Part shown: one piece after another, positions 29,864 to 38,498 of the stretch | Position numbering within the stretch: the first letter of the stretch is position 1 | Layout of the letters: every line of letters begins with the position of its first letter | Assembly: GCA_945898185.1 (NCBI GenBank) | Contig: CAMDHP010000001.1 | Location: 26,534-90,533 of the forward strand | Origin: Akkermansia muciniphila | GTDB lineage: Bacteria > Verrucomicrobiota > Verrucomicrobiia > Opitutales > Opitutaceae | Direction: 5' to 3' | DNA length: 64,000 nt | The notes under the pieces: generated by a model | Databases searched by the model: none | What the model was told of the DNA's origin: nothing | The model's input: the letters and a program-made list of their open reading frames with translations, nothing else | Position numbers and translations under genes: made by a program

Positions 29864-31123
29864 TTATTTGAGGCTGTGGAGATACTCAACCAGAGCGCGG
29901 GCCTCGTCGTCGGAGACCTTGATGTGCTCGACGGTCATATCGCCCTCGGCATCAGCGGTCATGTAACCGGCCATGCCGTTCACGCCCCTATACATTTTGT
30001 TGCCGGGTTTGACGTTGTTGGGCTGGGTGATCCAGCGGTGAAGATTGACCTTGGAGTTTTCGAGCAGGCCGGCGGCAACCGTGGTGCGAGAGCCGAAATG
30101 GGTAAGGTCGGGGCCATTGACGCCCATGCCATCGTGACCGCGCACGGCGTGGCAGGTGATGCAGCTCTTCTCCTTAAAAACAGTGCGACCATGGAGGGCT
30201 AACGCGACGTCCTCGCCGGCATCGACTTCCTGCTTAGCAACCCAATGGCCCATCGGATCAGCGTCGAACTCGGCGGTGTAGCCCGGGGAGTTGCGTTTGG
30301 GATTCGAAAGCGGAACGTAACCGGCCGCTACGAGCTTGGGTTGTTCGGGCGCTACGGCGGGGATGCGCGCAGGTTGTCTCTGCTTGGCGATCCACTTGGC
30401 GAAGTCGGCCTCAGCAAGCGCGACGACGCGGAAACGCATCACGGAATGGGACTCGCCGCAGAACTCGGCGCATTGGCCCCAGAAGTAGCCGGGCTCATCG
30501 GACTGCAACCAGAGGTGATTGCCACGATTGGGCATCATGTCCACCTTGCCGGCAAGCTTCGGAACCCAAAAGGAATGGATGACGTCGGCAGTGCGCAGAT
30601 TCACGCGCACGGGGCGCCCAGCGGGAATCACGAGTTCGTTGGCATTAACCAGCGTGCCGGTTCCATCAATCTGCTCGGAAGGATACTCGAACTTAAACCA
30701 CCACTGCAGGCCGTGGGCGTTAACCTCGTAGGCGTTGGCGCGCTGCTCTTCCGGGACGTCGTAGGTATACCAGATGGCGCGAAGGGTGGGCACTGCGATC
30801 ACCACCAAGGCAGCGATAGAGAGGGCGATCAGGCCGAGCTCGACAAAGGGGTTGCCGTGGCCTTGGGGCGGCATGGTCTTATTGGCATCGTCCTTGCGCG
30901 CCTTGAATTTCAGGGTGGCGTAGGCAAGCACGCCGGCGACGAGCACAAAGACGAGCATGGTGACCCAGAGCGTCACGTAAAACACATCAAGTTGTGTGCG
31001 CGCGACGGGACCCTTCGTTTCAAAGGTGGATTGATGACCAGACAGCCATCCGCTAGTAAACAACGGCAGACATGCGACCGCGGCGGCGGTCGCCAAACGG
31101 CGAGAGATTGTGGCAAAACTCAT
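29864..31123 (-). CDS. ctaC: Cytochrome c oxidase subunit II fused to cytochrome c (caa3 type)
   Basis: 419 residues. Signal/anchor segment (10-25), second membrane helix (about 47-68), a further hydrophobic segment, then the cupredoxin domain with the CuA motif GQCAEFCGESHSVMRF (near 216). A C-terminal c-type cytochrome domain carries KSCITCHAVRGHDGMGV (near 322) and the distal Met in MYRGVNGMAGYM. The fusion identifies a caa3-type enzyme that takes electrons from small c cytochromes. First gene of the operon, so the promoter should lie in 31124-31319. Confidence 0.95.
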   Translation of the reverse strand: MSFATISRRLATAAAVACLPLFTSGWLSGHQSTFETKGPVARTQLDVFYVTLWVTMLVFVLVAGVLAYATLKFKARKDDANKTMPPQGHGNPFVELGLIALSIAALVVIAVPTLRAIWYTYDVPEEQRANAYEVNAHGLQWWFKFEYPSEQIDGTGTLVNANELVIPAGRPVRVNLRTADVIHSFWVPKLAGKVDMMPNRGNHLWLQSDEPGYFWGQCAEFCGESHSVMRFRVVALAEADFAKWIAKQRQPARIPAVAPEQPKLVAAGYVPLSNPKRNSPGYTAEFDADPMGHWVAKQEVDAGEDVALALHGRTVFKEKSCITCHAVRGHDGMGVNGPDLTHFGSRTTVAAGLLENSKVNLHRWITQPNNVKPGNKMYRGVNGMAGYMTADAEGDMTVEHIKVSDDEARALVEYLHSLK

Positions 31124-31319
31124 GGATCGTGTAAGTCTAATTTGCGCCCGTAGGTGCGAAAAGGGGCGAGCGTTTGCAGTGGTGAAAGGGAATCAAGCTG
31201 CAATTTCGGTGGGACTTTATAAAAACGAGAACATCGGCGGCGGCAAACCTACACGTCCCAGCCCAAAGTCAAAAAAATGCTGAAGTCCGGTTGCGCCAGC
31301 CGGCCAAAAACGCACGCGC

Positions 31320-32006
31320 TCAGCCGACGGCAGGGCGGCCGGACTTCTTCAGCTCCTCAAGGTGGCGGATGTCCTGCGCCTGCGCCAAGAAAACCATTTC
31401 CTCGGCGATGTTGGTCGCATGGTCCGCGATGCGTTCAATGGATTTGGAGATAAACATCAACTCAAGGGCGCGAGTGATGTTACCCGGCTTCTCGATCATA
31501 TAGCTGCTGAGCTCGCGGTAGAGTTGCTTGTTGATGTCGTCCACTTCCTTGTCGCGGCGAACGACGGCGAGGGCTTTCTCGATATCGCCAGAGAGAAAGG
31601 TGTCCATGGCGTCGCGCAGCATTTCGATGGCGATGCCGGCCATGCGTGGGATGTCCACGTAGGCCTTGAGCGGGGGCTCGGCGGCGAGTTTGACTGCGCG
31701 TTTGGCGATGCTGGTGGCCTCGTCCCCGACGCGCTCGAGGTCGTGCGAGGCCTTCATGCCGACGATAACAAGACGGAGTTCCGTGGCGATGGGCGCGCGA
31801 AGATTCATGTAACGTATCGCCTCGTTATCTATCTGCTTCTCGAGGTCGTCGAGTTCGTCGTCAGCGGCGATCACCTGATCGGCGAGGCCGACATCCGACT
31901 CTACCAGAGCCTTGATCGCATCGCGCACCTGGCGGATGGAAACCTCACCCATGCGGATGAGGCCGGAGCGGAAGGTTTCGAGTTCGGAGTCAAAGAAGCG
32001 TTTCAT
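31320..32006 (-). CDS. phoU: Phosphate-specific transport accessory protein PhoU
   Basis: 228 residues, two repeated three-helix bundles. Each holds the E/DxxxD metal motif: MKASHDLERVGDEATSIAKRA and MFISKSIERIADHATNIAEEM. PhoU links the Pst transporter to the Pho two-component system and lowers signalling when phosphate is ample. ATG 32006 (MKRFFDSELE) is chosen; the open frame up to 32105 runs through a repeat. Last gene of the pst run, 130 bases after pstB. No phoR/phoB is in the window. Confidence 0.94.
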   Translation of the reverse strand: MKRFFDSELETFRSGLIRMGEVSIRQVRDAIKALVESDVGLADQVIAADDELDDLEKQIDNEAIRYMNLRAPIATELRLVIVGMKASHDLERVGDEATSIAKRAVKLAAEPPLKAYVDIPRMAGIAIEMLRDAMDTFLSGDIEKALAVVRRDKEVDDINKQLYRELSSYMIEKPGNITRALELMFISKSIERIADHATNIAEEMVFLAQAQDIRHLEELKKSGRPAVG

Positions 32007-32009
32007 TCT

Positions 32010-32119
32010 AAAAGGGGTGGGTAGCGAGGGGTGAGCAGTGAGTAGTGGGTCATGGGTGGAAGTATCCAAGCGCAAAGGCGGATCGATCTCTTCACTGCTC
32101 GCCACCTACTAACCGCTCC
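32010..32119. repeat. Inverted repeat of the GAGCAGTGAGTAG family
   Basis: The + strand reads GGGGTGAGCAGTGAGTAGTG near 32027 and, about 60 bases on, CACTGCTCGCCACCTACTAA: inverted, imperfect arms. It occupies most of the pstB-phoU gap and could form a hairpin in the mRNA that separates expression of the two genes. Confidence 0.45.
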
Positions 32120-32135
32120 TTGAGAATACTTTGAC

Positions 32136-33008
32136 TTAGCCAAAACGGCCCGAGACGTAAGCCTCGGTCTGGGCGTTGGCGGGATTCATGAATATGGTGC
32201 GAGTATCTGCGTATTCGATCAGTTTTCCCATGTAGAAAAACGCCGTTTTATCCGAGCAGCGGGCGGCCTGCTGCATCGAGTGGGTGACGATGATAATCGT
32301 AAACTGCTTTTTCAACTCGTGGATGAGTTCCTCCACTTTGGCGGTAGCGATAGGGTCGAGGGCGGAGCACGGCTCGTCCATCAGGATGACCTCGGGCTCG
32401 ACCGCGATAGTGCGGGCGATGCAGAGGCGCTGCTGTTGACCGCCAGAGAGGCTTAGGCCGCTCTCGTGCAGGCGATCCTTGACCTCGTCCCACAGGGCGG
32501 CACCGCGAAGGGATTTCTCCACCACCTCATCAAGTCGTGCCTTGCTTTTAACTCCCTGAATGCGAAGCCCGTAGACGATATTCTCATAAATGGATTTAGG
32601 AAACGGGTTCGATTTTTGAAACACCATCCCGACGCGTTTACGCAGCTCGATGGAATCAACATCGCGACCGTAAATATCAACTCCGCGCACCTTCACTCCA
32701 CCGCGTGTAATTCGGGTGCCGTCAATCAGGTCGTTCATGCGGTTGAGGCAGCGCAGAAGGGTGGATTTACCGCAGCCGGAGGGCCCGATGAAGGCGGTGA
32801 CCCGCTTGTCGTCCAGCTTCAAGTTGATGTCGAAAAGCGCCTGCTTGGTCCCGTAGTAGAAATCGAAATCCTTAATCTCGATCAAGGTGTCGGCGCGATC
32901 GTCCTCGGAAGGCACCGAAGAGACCTTGAATGTGCGGGAGGCGGGCGTGTCGGCAGGCGTTTCCATGGGCGAGGAGAGAGGGGTGCGGGAAGAAGTAGTT
33001 GTTACCAT
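32136..33008 (-). CDS. pstB: Phosphate ABC transporter ATPase PstB
   Basis: 290 residues. Walker A is [10 protein letters not shown], the signature is LSGGQQQR, Walker B is [13 protein letters not shown] and the switch His is in VTHSMQQ: all PstB-typical ([19 protein letters not shown] also). Start ATG 33008 overlaps the pstA stop in the word ATGGTAA, so translation is likely coupled. This choice leaves a 40-residue N-terminal tail without family features; the second Met (residue 15) is the alternative. Energises phosphate import through PstCA. Confidence 0.95.
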   Translation of the reverse strand: MVTTTSSRTPLSSPMETPADTPASRTFKVSSVPSEDDRADTLIEIKDFDFYYGTKQALFDINLKLDDKRVTAFIGPSGCGKSTLLRCLNRMNDLIDGTRITRGGVKVRGVDIYGRDVDSIELRKRVGMVFQKSNPFPKSIYENIVYGLRIQGVKSKARLDEVVEKSLRGAALWDEVKDRLHESGLSLSGGQQQRLCIARTIAVEPEVILMDEPCSALDPIATAKVEELIHELKKQFTIIIVTHSMQQAARCSDKTAFFYMGKLIEYADTRTIFMNPANAQTEAYVSGRFG

Positions 33009-34081
33009 TTGTAGCGTCCGCGAAGATTATTGCGCAAAAGAATAGAGGCGAGGGCGATCAGGGCCACGATGCCCAGGAAGACGAAGGCTGTGCCGTATTG
33101 AACCCGCGAAGTGTATTCATTCTGAGGGATCTTGGAGGAGACCACGTAGATGTGGTAGGGCAGCGCCATGACGCCTTGGAAGAAAAAGTCGGATACTTTT
33201 TCCACATCCCAAGGCAATTTGTCGCGCACAACGTAAGCCGCGGTAAACATGATCGGAGCAGTCTCGCCGGCGACGCGGGCAATGCCGAGGATTGACGAGG
33301 TGAGGATGCCGGGAAGCGCGTAGGGCAGCACGTTGCTGCGGATGGTCTGCCACTTTGTCGCGCCGAGAGCGAGGGAGCCCTCGCGGAAGCCCTGGGGCAC
33401 TGCTTTCAGCGCCTCTTCGGACGCGGTGATGACCACCGGCAGCACCATGAACGCCAGGGTGAACCAACCGGCGAGCAGGGAGACATTCCAGTCAAAGAAA
33501 ATCACGAACATGCCGAAACCAAAAAGCCCGAAGACGATGGAGGGCACTCCCGCCAAGTTAAGAATCGCGAGTCGGACGAAGCGCACAAAAGCACCGTCCT
33601 TGGCGTATTCGCTGAGGAATATCGCGCTCGCGACGCCAAGGGTGAGTGCGATGGCCATCGAGCCGACCACCAACAACACGGTGCCGACGATGCAGGGCCA
33701 GATGCCGCCGGCGGAGTAGACATAGCTCTCCGACTTGAACTGGGGAGCGGGCTCGCCGGCAGCAAGAGCCGAGGCGATTCTGGACTCGCGATACGCACGA
33801 TACTCAGTGTCGCCCATCTCACGCTTCACTCCTCCATCCTCAAAAACATAAAGCGTCTCAGGCGCCTCGCTGAGGAAGGTGTTGGTGACATACGGAAAGT
33901 GCTCGGTGGATTTAAACGCACCGAAAACAGTGGATGACCCCTTCAGAATGATGTCGCCGAAGACCGCCAGGCCGGCGAGCAAGATGATGTAGGTCGCGAC
34001 CCGAAAAAACCAGAAGGTGGCGTTCTCAAACTTTCGTCCGGCGGTGGGGCGACTGGCAAAGGGATGGGCAGGCGTGCTCAT
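33002..34081 (-). CDS. pstA: Phosphate ABC transporter permease PstA
   Basis: 359 residues from ATG 34081. First membrane helix at about 22-45 ([20 protein letters not shown]), the usual five further helices from residue 125 on, and the ABC-permease EAA loop [23 protein letters not shown]. Between the first and second helices lie about 75 extra residues ([20 protein letters not shown]...), predicted outside the membrane, that short PstA proteins lack. pstC stops 5 bases before this start. A TTG 3 codons upstream is possible but unneeded. Confidence 0.93.
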   Translation of the reverse strand: MSTPAHPFASRPTAGRKFENATFWFFRVATYIILLAGLAVFGDIILKGSSTVFGAFKSTEHFPYVTNTFLSEAPETLYVFEDGGVKREMGDTEYRAYRESRIASALAAGEPAPQFKSESYVYSAGGIWPCIVGTVLLVVGSMAIALTLGVASAIFLSEYAKDGAFVRFVRLAILNLAGVPSIVFGLFGFGMFVIFFDWNVSLLAGWFTLAFMVLPVVITASEEALKAVPQGFREGSLALGATKWQTIRSNVLPYALPGILTSSILGIARVAGETAPIMFTAAYVVRDKLPWDVEKVSDFFFQGVMALPYHIYVVSSKIPQNEYTSRVQYGTAFVFLGIVALIALASILLRNNLRGRYKW

Positions 34082-34086
34082 GATAA

Positions 34087-35838
34087 TCAACCGACGGAGA
34101 TGCGGTATTTACGAACGATTTTCTGCGCCAGATAGTTCAACAACAGGGCGATAAAGAAGAGCACCAAACCCACCACGAAGAGGGCGCGGTAATGAATGCC
34201 GCCACGGGCGACCTCACCCATTTCCTGCGCGATGATGCCAGTCATCGTGTGCACCGGCTGGACCGCGACCGCGAGGCCGGCAGTGAAGTCCGGAATAGCG
34301 ATGCGATTACCCGCGCAGAGCAACACCACCATCGTCTCGCCCATCACGCGACCCAAGCCGAGCAAGACCGCCGACACGATGCCGGAGAGCGCAGCCGGAA
34401 CGACGATGCGGACAATGGTCTGCAAGCGCGACGCGCCGAGGGCAAAGGACGCCTCCTTGAAGGCTCGCGGGACGTTGTTAATCGCATCCTCGGCCAGGGT
34501 GAAAATCGTCGGCACCGCGATTAGCGCGAGCAAAACGCCGGCGGTCAGTGCGTTGAGCCGCTCCGAATAGGGAAAGCCCGGTATCCAGCTGAGCGACTCG
34601 AATTGCGAGAGCGCGCGCAGGGTCTGGCCGAGCACTGCGATGCCGAAAAATCCCAGCACCACGGAGGGAATCGCGGAGATAAACTCGATCGCGGGCTTGA
34701 CCAGTTTTTGCTCCCGCGGGCCCGCGACTTGGTTGATGTAGATCGCAGCGCAGACCCCGAGCGGCACCGCAATAATAAGGGCGATGAGCGAGATCACCAG
34801 CGAGCCGACAAACAAGGGCACCACGCCATACCAATCCTGCCAGAAACTCGCGGTCAGCCACTCCCGCCCAAAAATGAAACTGCTGAATGACTTCGACCAC
34901 GTCACCGGCGTCAGCGGATCCCAAGCCTTGAGCCGCGCCTCGATGCCGGGGAACATCGCGACGTAGTCCTGCGTCAGCACCTTGAACCGATCCAGGCGGG
35001 GCTGAAGCGAGGCCACCGGCAGCACGGGGAGCTCGCGCACTGTCTCCTGCAAGGCGGCGGTAAACTCCCCGTTGATCTGTTGATAGGCGGGAAGGATGCC
35101 GGTGATGGCCGCGACCTCGGTTTTGAAATCAATCTCGCGGAGCTGAATCGCGTCGGCTTCGCCCTGCTTACCGGCCTGGATAAACTGCGAGCGGGCGACC
35201 TTGTAGTCCTCGTTTTCAATGTAGCGCGATTTGATACCGGTGGCGATCTCACCAAGATCGGAAACCAGACCGCGCACCGGGAGAACCGTATCGGAGTAGC
35301 GCTCGGCAAACGTATCAAAGACGGCGAGTTCGCCATTGATGGATGCGCCGAGAGCGGCGTCAGCCTTCTGCGCTTCAGCCAGCCGTGCCCGCGCCGAAAC
35401 CAAGGTGGTCGAAGTGGCGCCGCCCTCTGCGCCGGCAAGTTGCTGCACCGCGTTTTTAGCCGCCTCCAAATCGGCCTGAATCACCGCGCCGCGCTCCTCG
35501 CGCAACGTGGCCACCACCTTCATGCGGATGGCGAAGAGATAGCGGGTAAGCGCGGTGTGATCCGCCTCCTGCTGGCGAATGATATCAATATACTCCAGGC
35601 CAGCCTGACGGTAAACGCGCAGGCTTTCGCGATTCTGGCCGAAAAACGCCGAGCCCTCGCGGAAAAGGAAAAAGGTAATCAGCGCGAGCACGATCACGGC
35701 CACGAAGGCATTGCCGCCGAAAAAGACGCGGATGCATTCGTCAAACGTGAGGCCGAAGAAACGGGTGCGGGCCTTTCTCACCGCGAACGGCTTGGCCGGA
35801 ACGGCATCGGGAGAGACGGGTTGGACGTCAGACGGCAT
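34087..35838 (-). CDS. pstC: Phosphate ABC transporter permease PstC with large periplasmic insert
   Basis: 583 residues, against about 320 for E. coli PstC. One membrane helix (44-62) is followed by about 265 hydrophilic residues (65-330), rich in Ala/Glu/Gln heptad-like helix ([50 protein letters not shown]), then the standard permease core from [20 protein letters not shown] with its EAA loop [24 protein letters not shown] 35838 ([10 protein letters not shown]) is chosen over an open frame to 35973 that runs across the hairpin at 35911. The insert should face the periplasm; role unknown. Confidence 0.92.
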   Translation of the reverse strand: MPSDVQPVSPDAVPAKPFAVRKARTRFFGLTFDECIRVFFGGNAFVAVIVLALITFFLFREGSAFFGQNRESLRVYRQAGLEYIDIIRQQEADHTALTRYLFAIRMKVVATLREERGAVIQADLEAAKNAVQQLAGAEGGATSTTLVSARARLAEAQKADAALGASINGELAVFDTFAERYSDTVLPVRGLVSDLGEIATGIKSRYIENEDYKVARSQFIQAGKQGEADAIQLREIDFKTEVAAITGILPAYQQINGEFTAALQETVRELPVLPVASLQPRLDRFKVLTQDYVAMFPGIEARLKAWDPLTPVTWSKSFSSFIFGREWLTASFWQDWYGVVPLFVGSLVISLIALIIAVPLGVCAAIYINQVAGPREQKLVKPAIEFISAIPSVVLGFFGIAVLGQTLRALSQFESLSWIPGFPYSERLNALTAGVLLALIAVPTIFTLAEDAINNVPRAFKEASFALGASRLQTIVRIVVPAALSGIVSAVLLGLGRVMGETMVVLLCAGNRIAIPDFTAGLAVAVQPVHTMTGIIAQEMGEVARGGIHYRALFVVGLVLFFIALLLNYLAQKIVRKYRISVG

Positions 35839-35910
35839 GGAATACGAAGTGAGCGGGGACGAAGGCGGGGCGCGGACGACGAGGCGGGAAGGCGATCGGC
35901 CGCAAAGCAA

Positions 35911-35943
35911 GAGGCCCGCCTGACGGTCGGTCAAGCGGGCCTC
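35911..35943 (-). terminator. Hairpin between pstS and pstC (partial terminator or mRNA end stabiliser)
   Basis: On the minus strand GAGGCCCGC pairs with GCGGGCCTC, and the inner TTGAC with GTCAG, giving a 14-bp stem with one wobble and a 5-nt loop. Only a weak TTGCTTT follows. Placed 34 bases after the pstS stop and 72 bases before pstC, it fits the common arrangement in which the binding protein is made in excess over the membrane subunits. Confidence 0.7.
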
Positions 35944-35976
35944 CAGCAACAATTGAGTTACGAAACCGGGCAAGCG

Positions 35977-36786
35977 TTACTTGATCGCCATAAAACCCAC
36001 CTTCTCGACGATTTTCTGGCCTGCCTCGCTCAGGGTGAACTCGATGAACTTCGCGGCTTCGCCAGTGGGCTCGCCGTTGGTGTAGTAATAGTTCGGCCGG
36101 GCGTAAGGATACTTCTTGCTTAGCACATTTTCTTTGCCCGGCGACTGACCCTCGATGGAAACCACATGGATGCCGGGAGCATGGATATAAGCGAGACCGA
36201 CGTAGCCGATGCCATTCGGGTTCTTGGCCACCTCGGCGGCGATCTGCTCGTTACCCGCCATCTTTTGGGAGGAGGCGGCGTAATCGCGCTTCTTCATCGC
36301 GAGATCCTTCCAATCCGAATAGGTGCCAGAGGACGTATTTCGGGTGTAGATGGAGATCGTGCCGGGGCTACCACCGATGGCTGACCAATCGGTCACGTCG
36401 CCAGTGAATATTTGCTCCACTTGGCGCTTGGTGAGGTCCTTGAGCGTGCTGTTGATGTTCACGATCACGGCCATGCCGTCGAAGCAAACGATGATGGGCT
36501 TGAGTATGACACCCTTGGCGGCGCCACCGGAGAGCTCGGTGGGCTTTGCGCGGCGGGAGGACATGCCGATCTGGGCGGTGCTATCAATGATCGCAGTGAG
36601 GCCGGTGGTGGAGCCCTCGGCGGCGATTTCAAAGGAGACGCCAGGGTTGGCGGCCTTGTATTCCTCGGCCAGCATGGGGACGAGTTTGGCGCCGAGGGTA
36701 TCGGAGCCTTTGATGACAAGCTTTTGGGCTTGGACTGGCAGGGCGGTCACCGCGACGAGGGCGGCGAGGGTGAGGAGGGAGCGCAT
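35977..36786 (-). CDS. pstS: Phosphate ABC transporter substrate-binding protein PstS
   Basis: 269 residues from ATG 36786. Signal peptide MRSLLTLAALVAVTALPVQA. The phosphate-binding protein pattern is clear: KLVIKGSDTLGAKLVPMLAEEY, EGSTTGLTAIIDSTAQIGMSSR (phosphate-contact Ser/Thr and Arg), FTGDVTDWSAIGG, TRNTSSGTYSDWKD and the C-terminal YYTNGEPTGEAAKFIEF. It delivers periplasmic phosphate to PstCA. It follows the porin gene by 83 bases, so co-transcription is likely; the upstream extension of the frame to 36858 lacks a signal peptide and is rejected. Confidence 0.95.
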   Translation of the reverse strand: MRSLLTLAALVAVTALPVQAQKLVIKGSDTLGAKLVPMLAEEYKAANPGVSFEIAAEGSTTGLTAIIDSTAQIGMSSRRAKPTELSGGAAKGVILKPIIVCFDGMAVIVNINSTLKDLTKRQVEQIFTGDVTDWSAIGGSPGTISIYTRNTSSGTYSDWKDLAMKKRDYAASSQKMAGNEQIAAEVAKNPNGIGYVGLAYIHAPGIHVVSIEGQSPGKENVLSKKYPYARPNYYYTNGEPTGEAAKFIEFTLSEAGQKIVEKVGFMAIK

Positions 36787-36869
36787 GGGATGGATTTGGA
36801 TTAGGAATTGAGTCTGGGAATCAACTGATTGGCAATGCGCCAGTCGGTTGCGTGCCAAACAGGTTACGG

Positions 36870-38279
36870 TTAGAACTTCGCGGAGAGATCGATCTGGAGG
36901 ACGTGAGCCTCGCCGAAGCCGTTGCCCCGGGAGACACCCGCAGCACGATTCTCCTCGATGTTAAACGAGTTGAAGTAGGTCACGGTGGAGGTGATGGCAG
37001 GCGTCCAGCTGTAGACACCGGAGAGGATGAAGCCCTCGCCGTTCAAGAGACCGCCGTTGAAATCGGAGTCGAGGAGCAGGGATGAGAAGGAGCCGTTGCC
37101 GATGTGGCGATACTCGGCGGTCAGTTGGTAGTCGCCAGCGAATTTGTTCTCACCGTAGCGGACGCCGAGGTTGTAGATATTAGAGTCAGCTTGGGTGGCT
37201 GCCTTGGCGGCAGCGACTTGGACAGGAGTGACCGCCAAGACGGGCACGCCCAGACGGCGGGCGCGGTCGTCGCCGAAGATGTTGTAGCCGTGGGTGGCGT
37301 AGAACGAGATCGGTTTTTCACCAAGGGCCGTGGTGTATTCGAAGGGCAAAAGAACCGTGGCGAGGTCGTTGTAAACGGCGGTGTCGCTGGCTTGGAGGGT
37401 CGGAGTATTGGCCGAGCGATCATGTGCAGAAGGCGCGGCGAAGGCAACGATTGTGGGCGCAGCCTTCAAAGAAGTGGTGGTGTTAACCTTGGCCGCATAT
37501 TCGACCTGCCCCATCAGCAACATAGAAGGCTCGACGGTGTTGTTGACGGCAGAGCCGGAGGTGACGCCCGCGATAGGTGCATTGTCGTTCAACACGAACT
37601 GCCCGGCGCGAATCGATAAGGTGGATTCCTTGAGGCCGACATCGTTGTAAACGAGCTCTTCGGCGACACCCTCGAAGTTGATATCAGAATCAATCCAGAA
37701 TCCGTTGACGCCGGGGTTGAAGAACTTGTGCGGTAGCTTGCCGAGGCGGAGATCCAAGGCGTCAGCGCCGAGCAAGTCGGAATCGCGATAGTTCAGGTAG
37801 GCCTGGCCGAAGTAAACCACATCGCCGGTCTTATCAAAGTTATCGGTGCCGCCGCCGAGATCGGCATTGGTCGAGGTAGCGCCGCTGGCCGTCTCTAGGC
37901 GGAACCCGGCGGACCATTTGGGCCCGAGGTCGGCGAGGGCTCCGAAGCGGATGCGATAACGGTAGCGATTGCGATCCTTGTCGCCGGCAGCAACGGCGGG
38001 ATTGGCTTGCTCGTTATCGTTTTGGTAACGCACCCGGGCATCGCCGCTGATTTTCAGCTTGGTGATGTTGGAGGCGATATCGAGTTTACCGGCGGAGGTC
38101 TGGGTCGCGAAGTCGCGACCGAGGTCGGCCCGGATGTCCTCGGCTTCCTGATCGTTTAGGATGCCTTTTTTGACAAGGGCGTCTATGAGAGCGCCGCTGT
38201 CTTGGGCGCAGGCAATGGAGCCGGCACCGATGGCCAGGCTGCCGAGCAGCACAAGCGTCCTGAGGGAATTCTTAATCAT
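36870..38279 (-). CDS. Putative outer-membrane porin (phosphate-linked)
   Basis: 469 residues. Signal peptide to about residue 25 (SLAIGAGSIACA). A short SLH-like/coiled region DSGALIDALVKKGILNDQEAEDI precedes a beta-barrel with alternating aromatic strands (RYRYRIRFGALADLGPKWSAG; YFGQAYLNYRDSD; AEYRHIGNG) and a terminal Phe (LQIDLSAKF), the outer-membrane insertion signal. It resembles the putative-porin family common in Verrucomicrobiota. Position directly before pstS-pstCAB-phoU suggests an OprP-like phosphate channel by context only. First gene of the run; a candidate regulatory site lies at 38353-38383. Confidence 0.82.
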   Translation of the reverse strand: MIKNSLRTLVLLGSLAIGAGSIACAQDSGALIDALVKKGILNDQEAEDIRADLGRDFATQTSAGKLDIASNITKLKISGDARVRYQNDNEQANPAVAAGDKDRNRYRYRIRFGALADLGPKWSAGFRLETASGATSTNADLGGGTDNFDKTGDVVYFGQAYLNYRDSDLLGADALDLRLGKLPHKFFNPGVNGFWIDSDINFEGVAEELVYNDVGLKESTLSIRAGQFVLNDNAPIAGVTSGSAVNNTVEPSMLLMGQVEYAAKVNTTTSLKAAPTIVAFAAPSAHDRSANTPTLQASDTAVYNDLATVLLPFEYTTALGEKPISFYATHGYNIFGDDRARRLGVPVLAVTPVQVAAAKAATQADSNIYNLGVRYGENKFAGDYQLTAEYRHIGNGSFSSLLLDSDFNGGLLNGEGFILSGVYSWTPAITSTVTYFNSFNIEENRAAGVSRGNGFGEAHVLQIDLSAKF

Positions 38280-38352
38280 GGGTTTGGTTGGTTACTGATA
38301 GGGCAAATCCGATCTTTTAAATGTTTTACCCTACATGACCATGATGGGCCCA

Positions 38353-38383
38353 TGTTACGAACAGATGGATTAATTGTTACGAA
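38353..38383 (-). promoter_or_regulatory. Candidate Pho-box-like direct repeat upstream of the porin-pst operon
   Basis: On the minus strand TTCGTAACA occurs twice (38375-38383 and 38353-38361) with starts 22 bases apart, i.e. two helical turns, about 75 bases before the porin start. Direct repeats at 11-base multiples are how PhoB/PhoP-type response regulators bind. The surrounding AT-rich stretch 38380-38425 is unlike the coding GC content. That this is the Pho site is inferred. Confidence 0.5.
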
Positions 38384-38498
38384 AAGATGATCTATTGATT
38401 TTTTGACTTTTTTTAAAATTCCTCGGCCCTAAAGAGGCCCTAGGTTACCGCGTCGTCACAAAATAACCGCAGACAGAGACACCCTCGGTGCAAATCCA

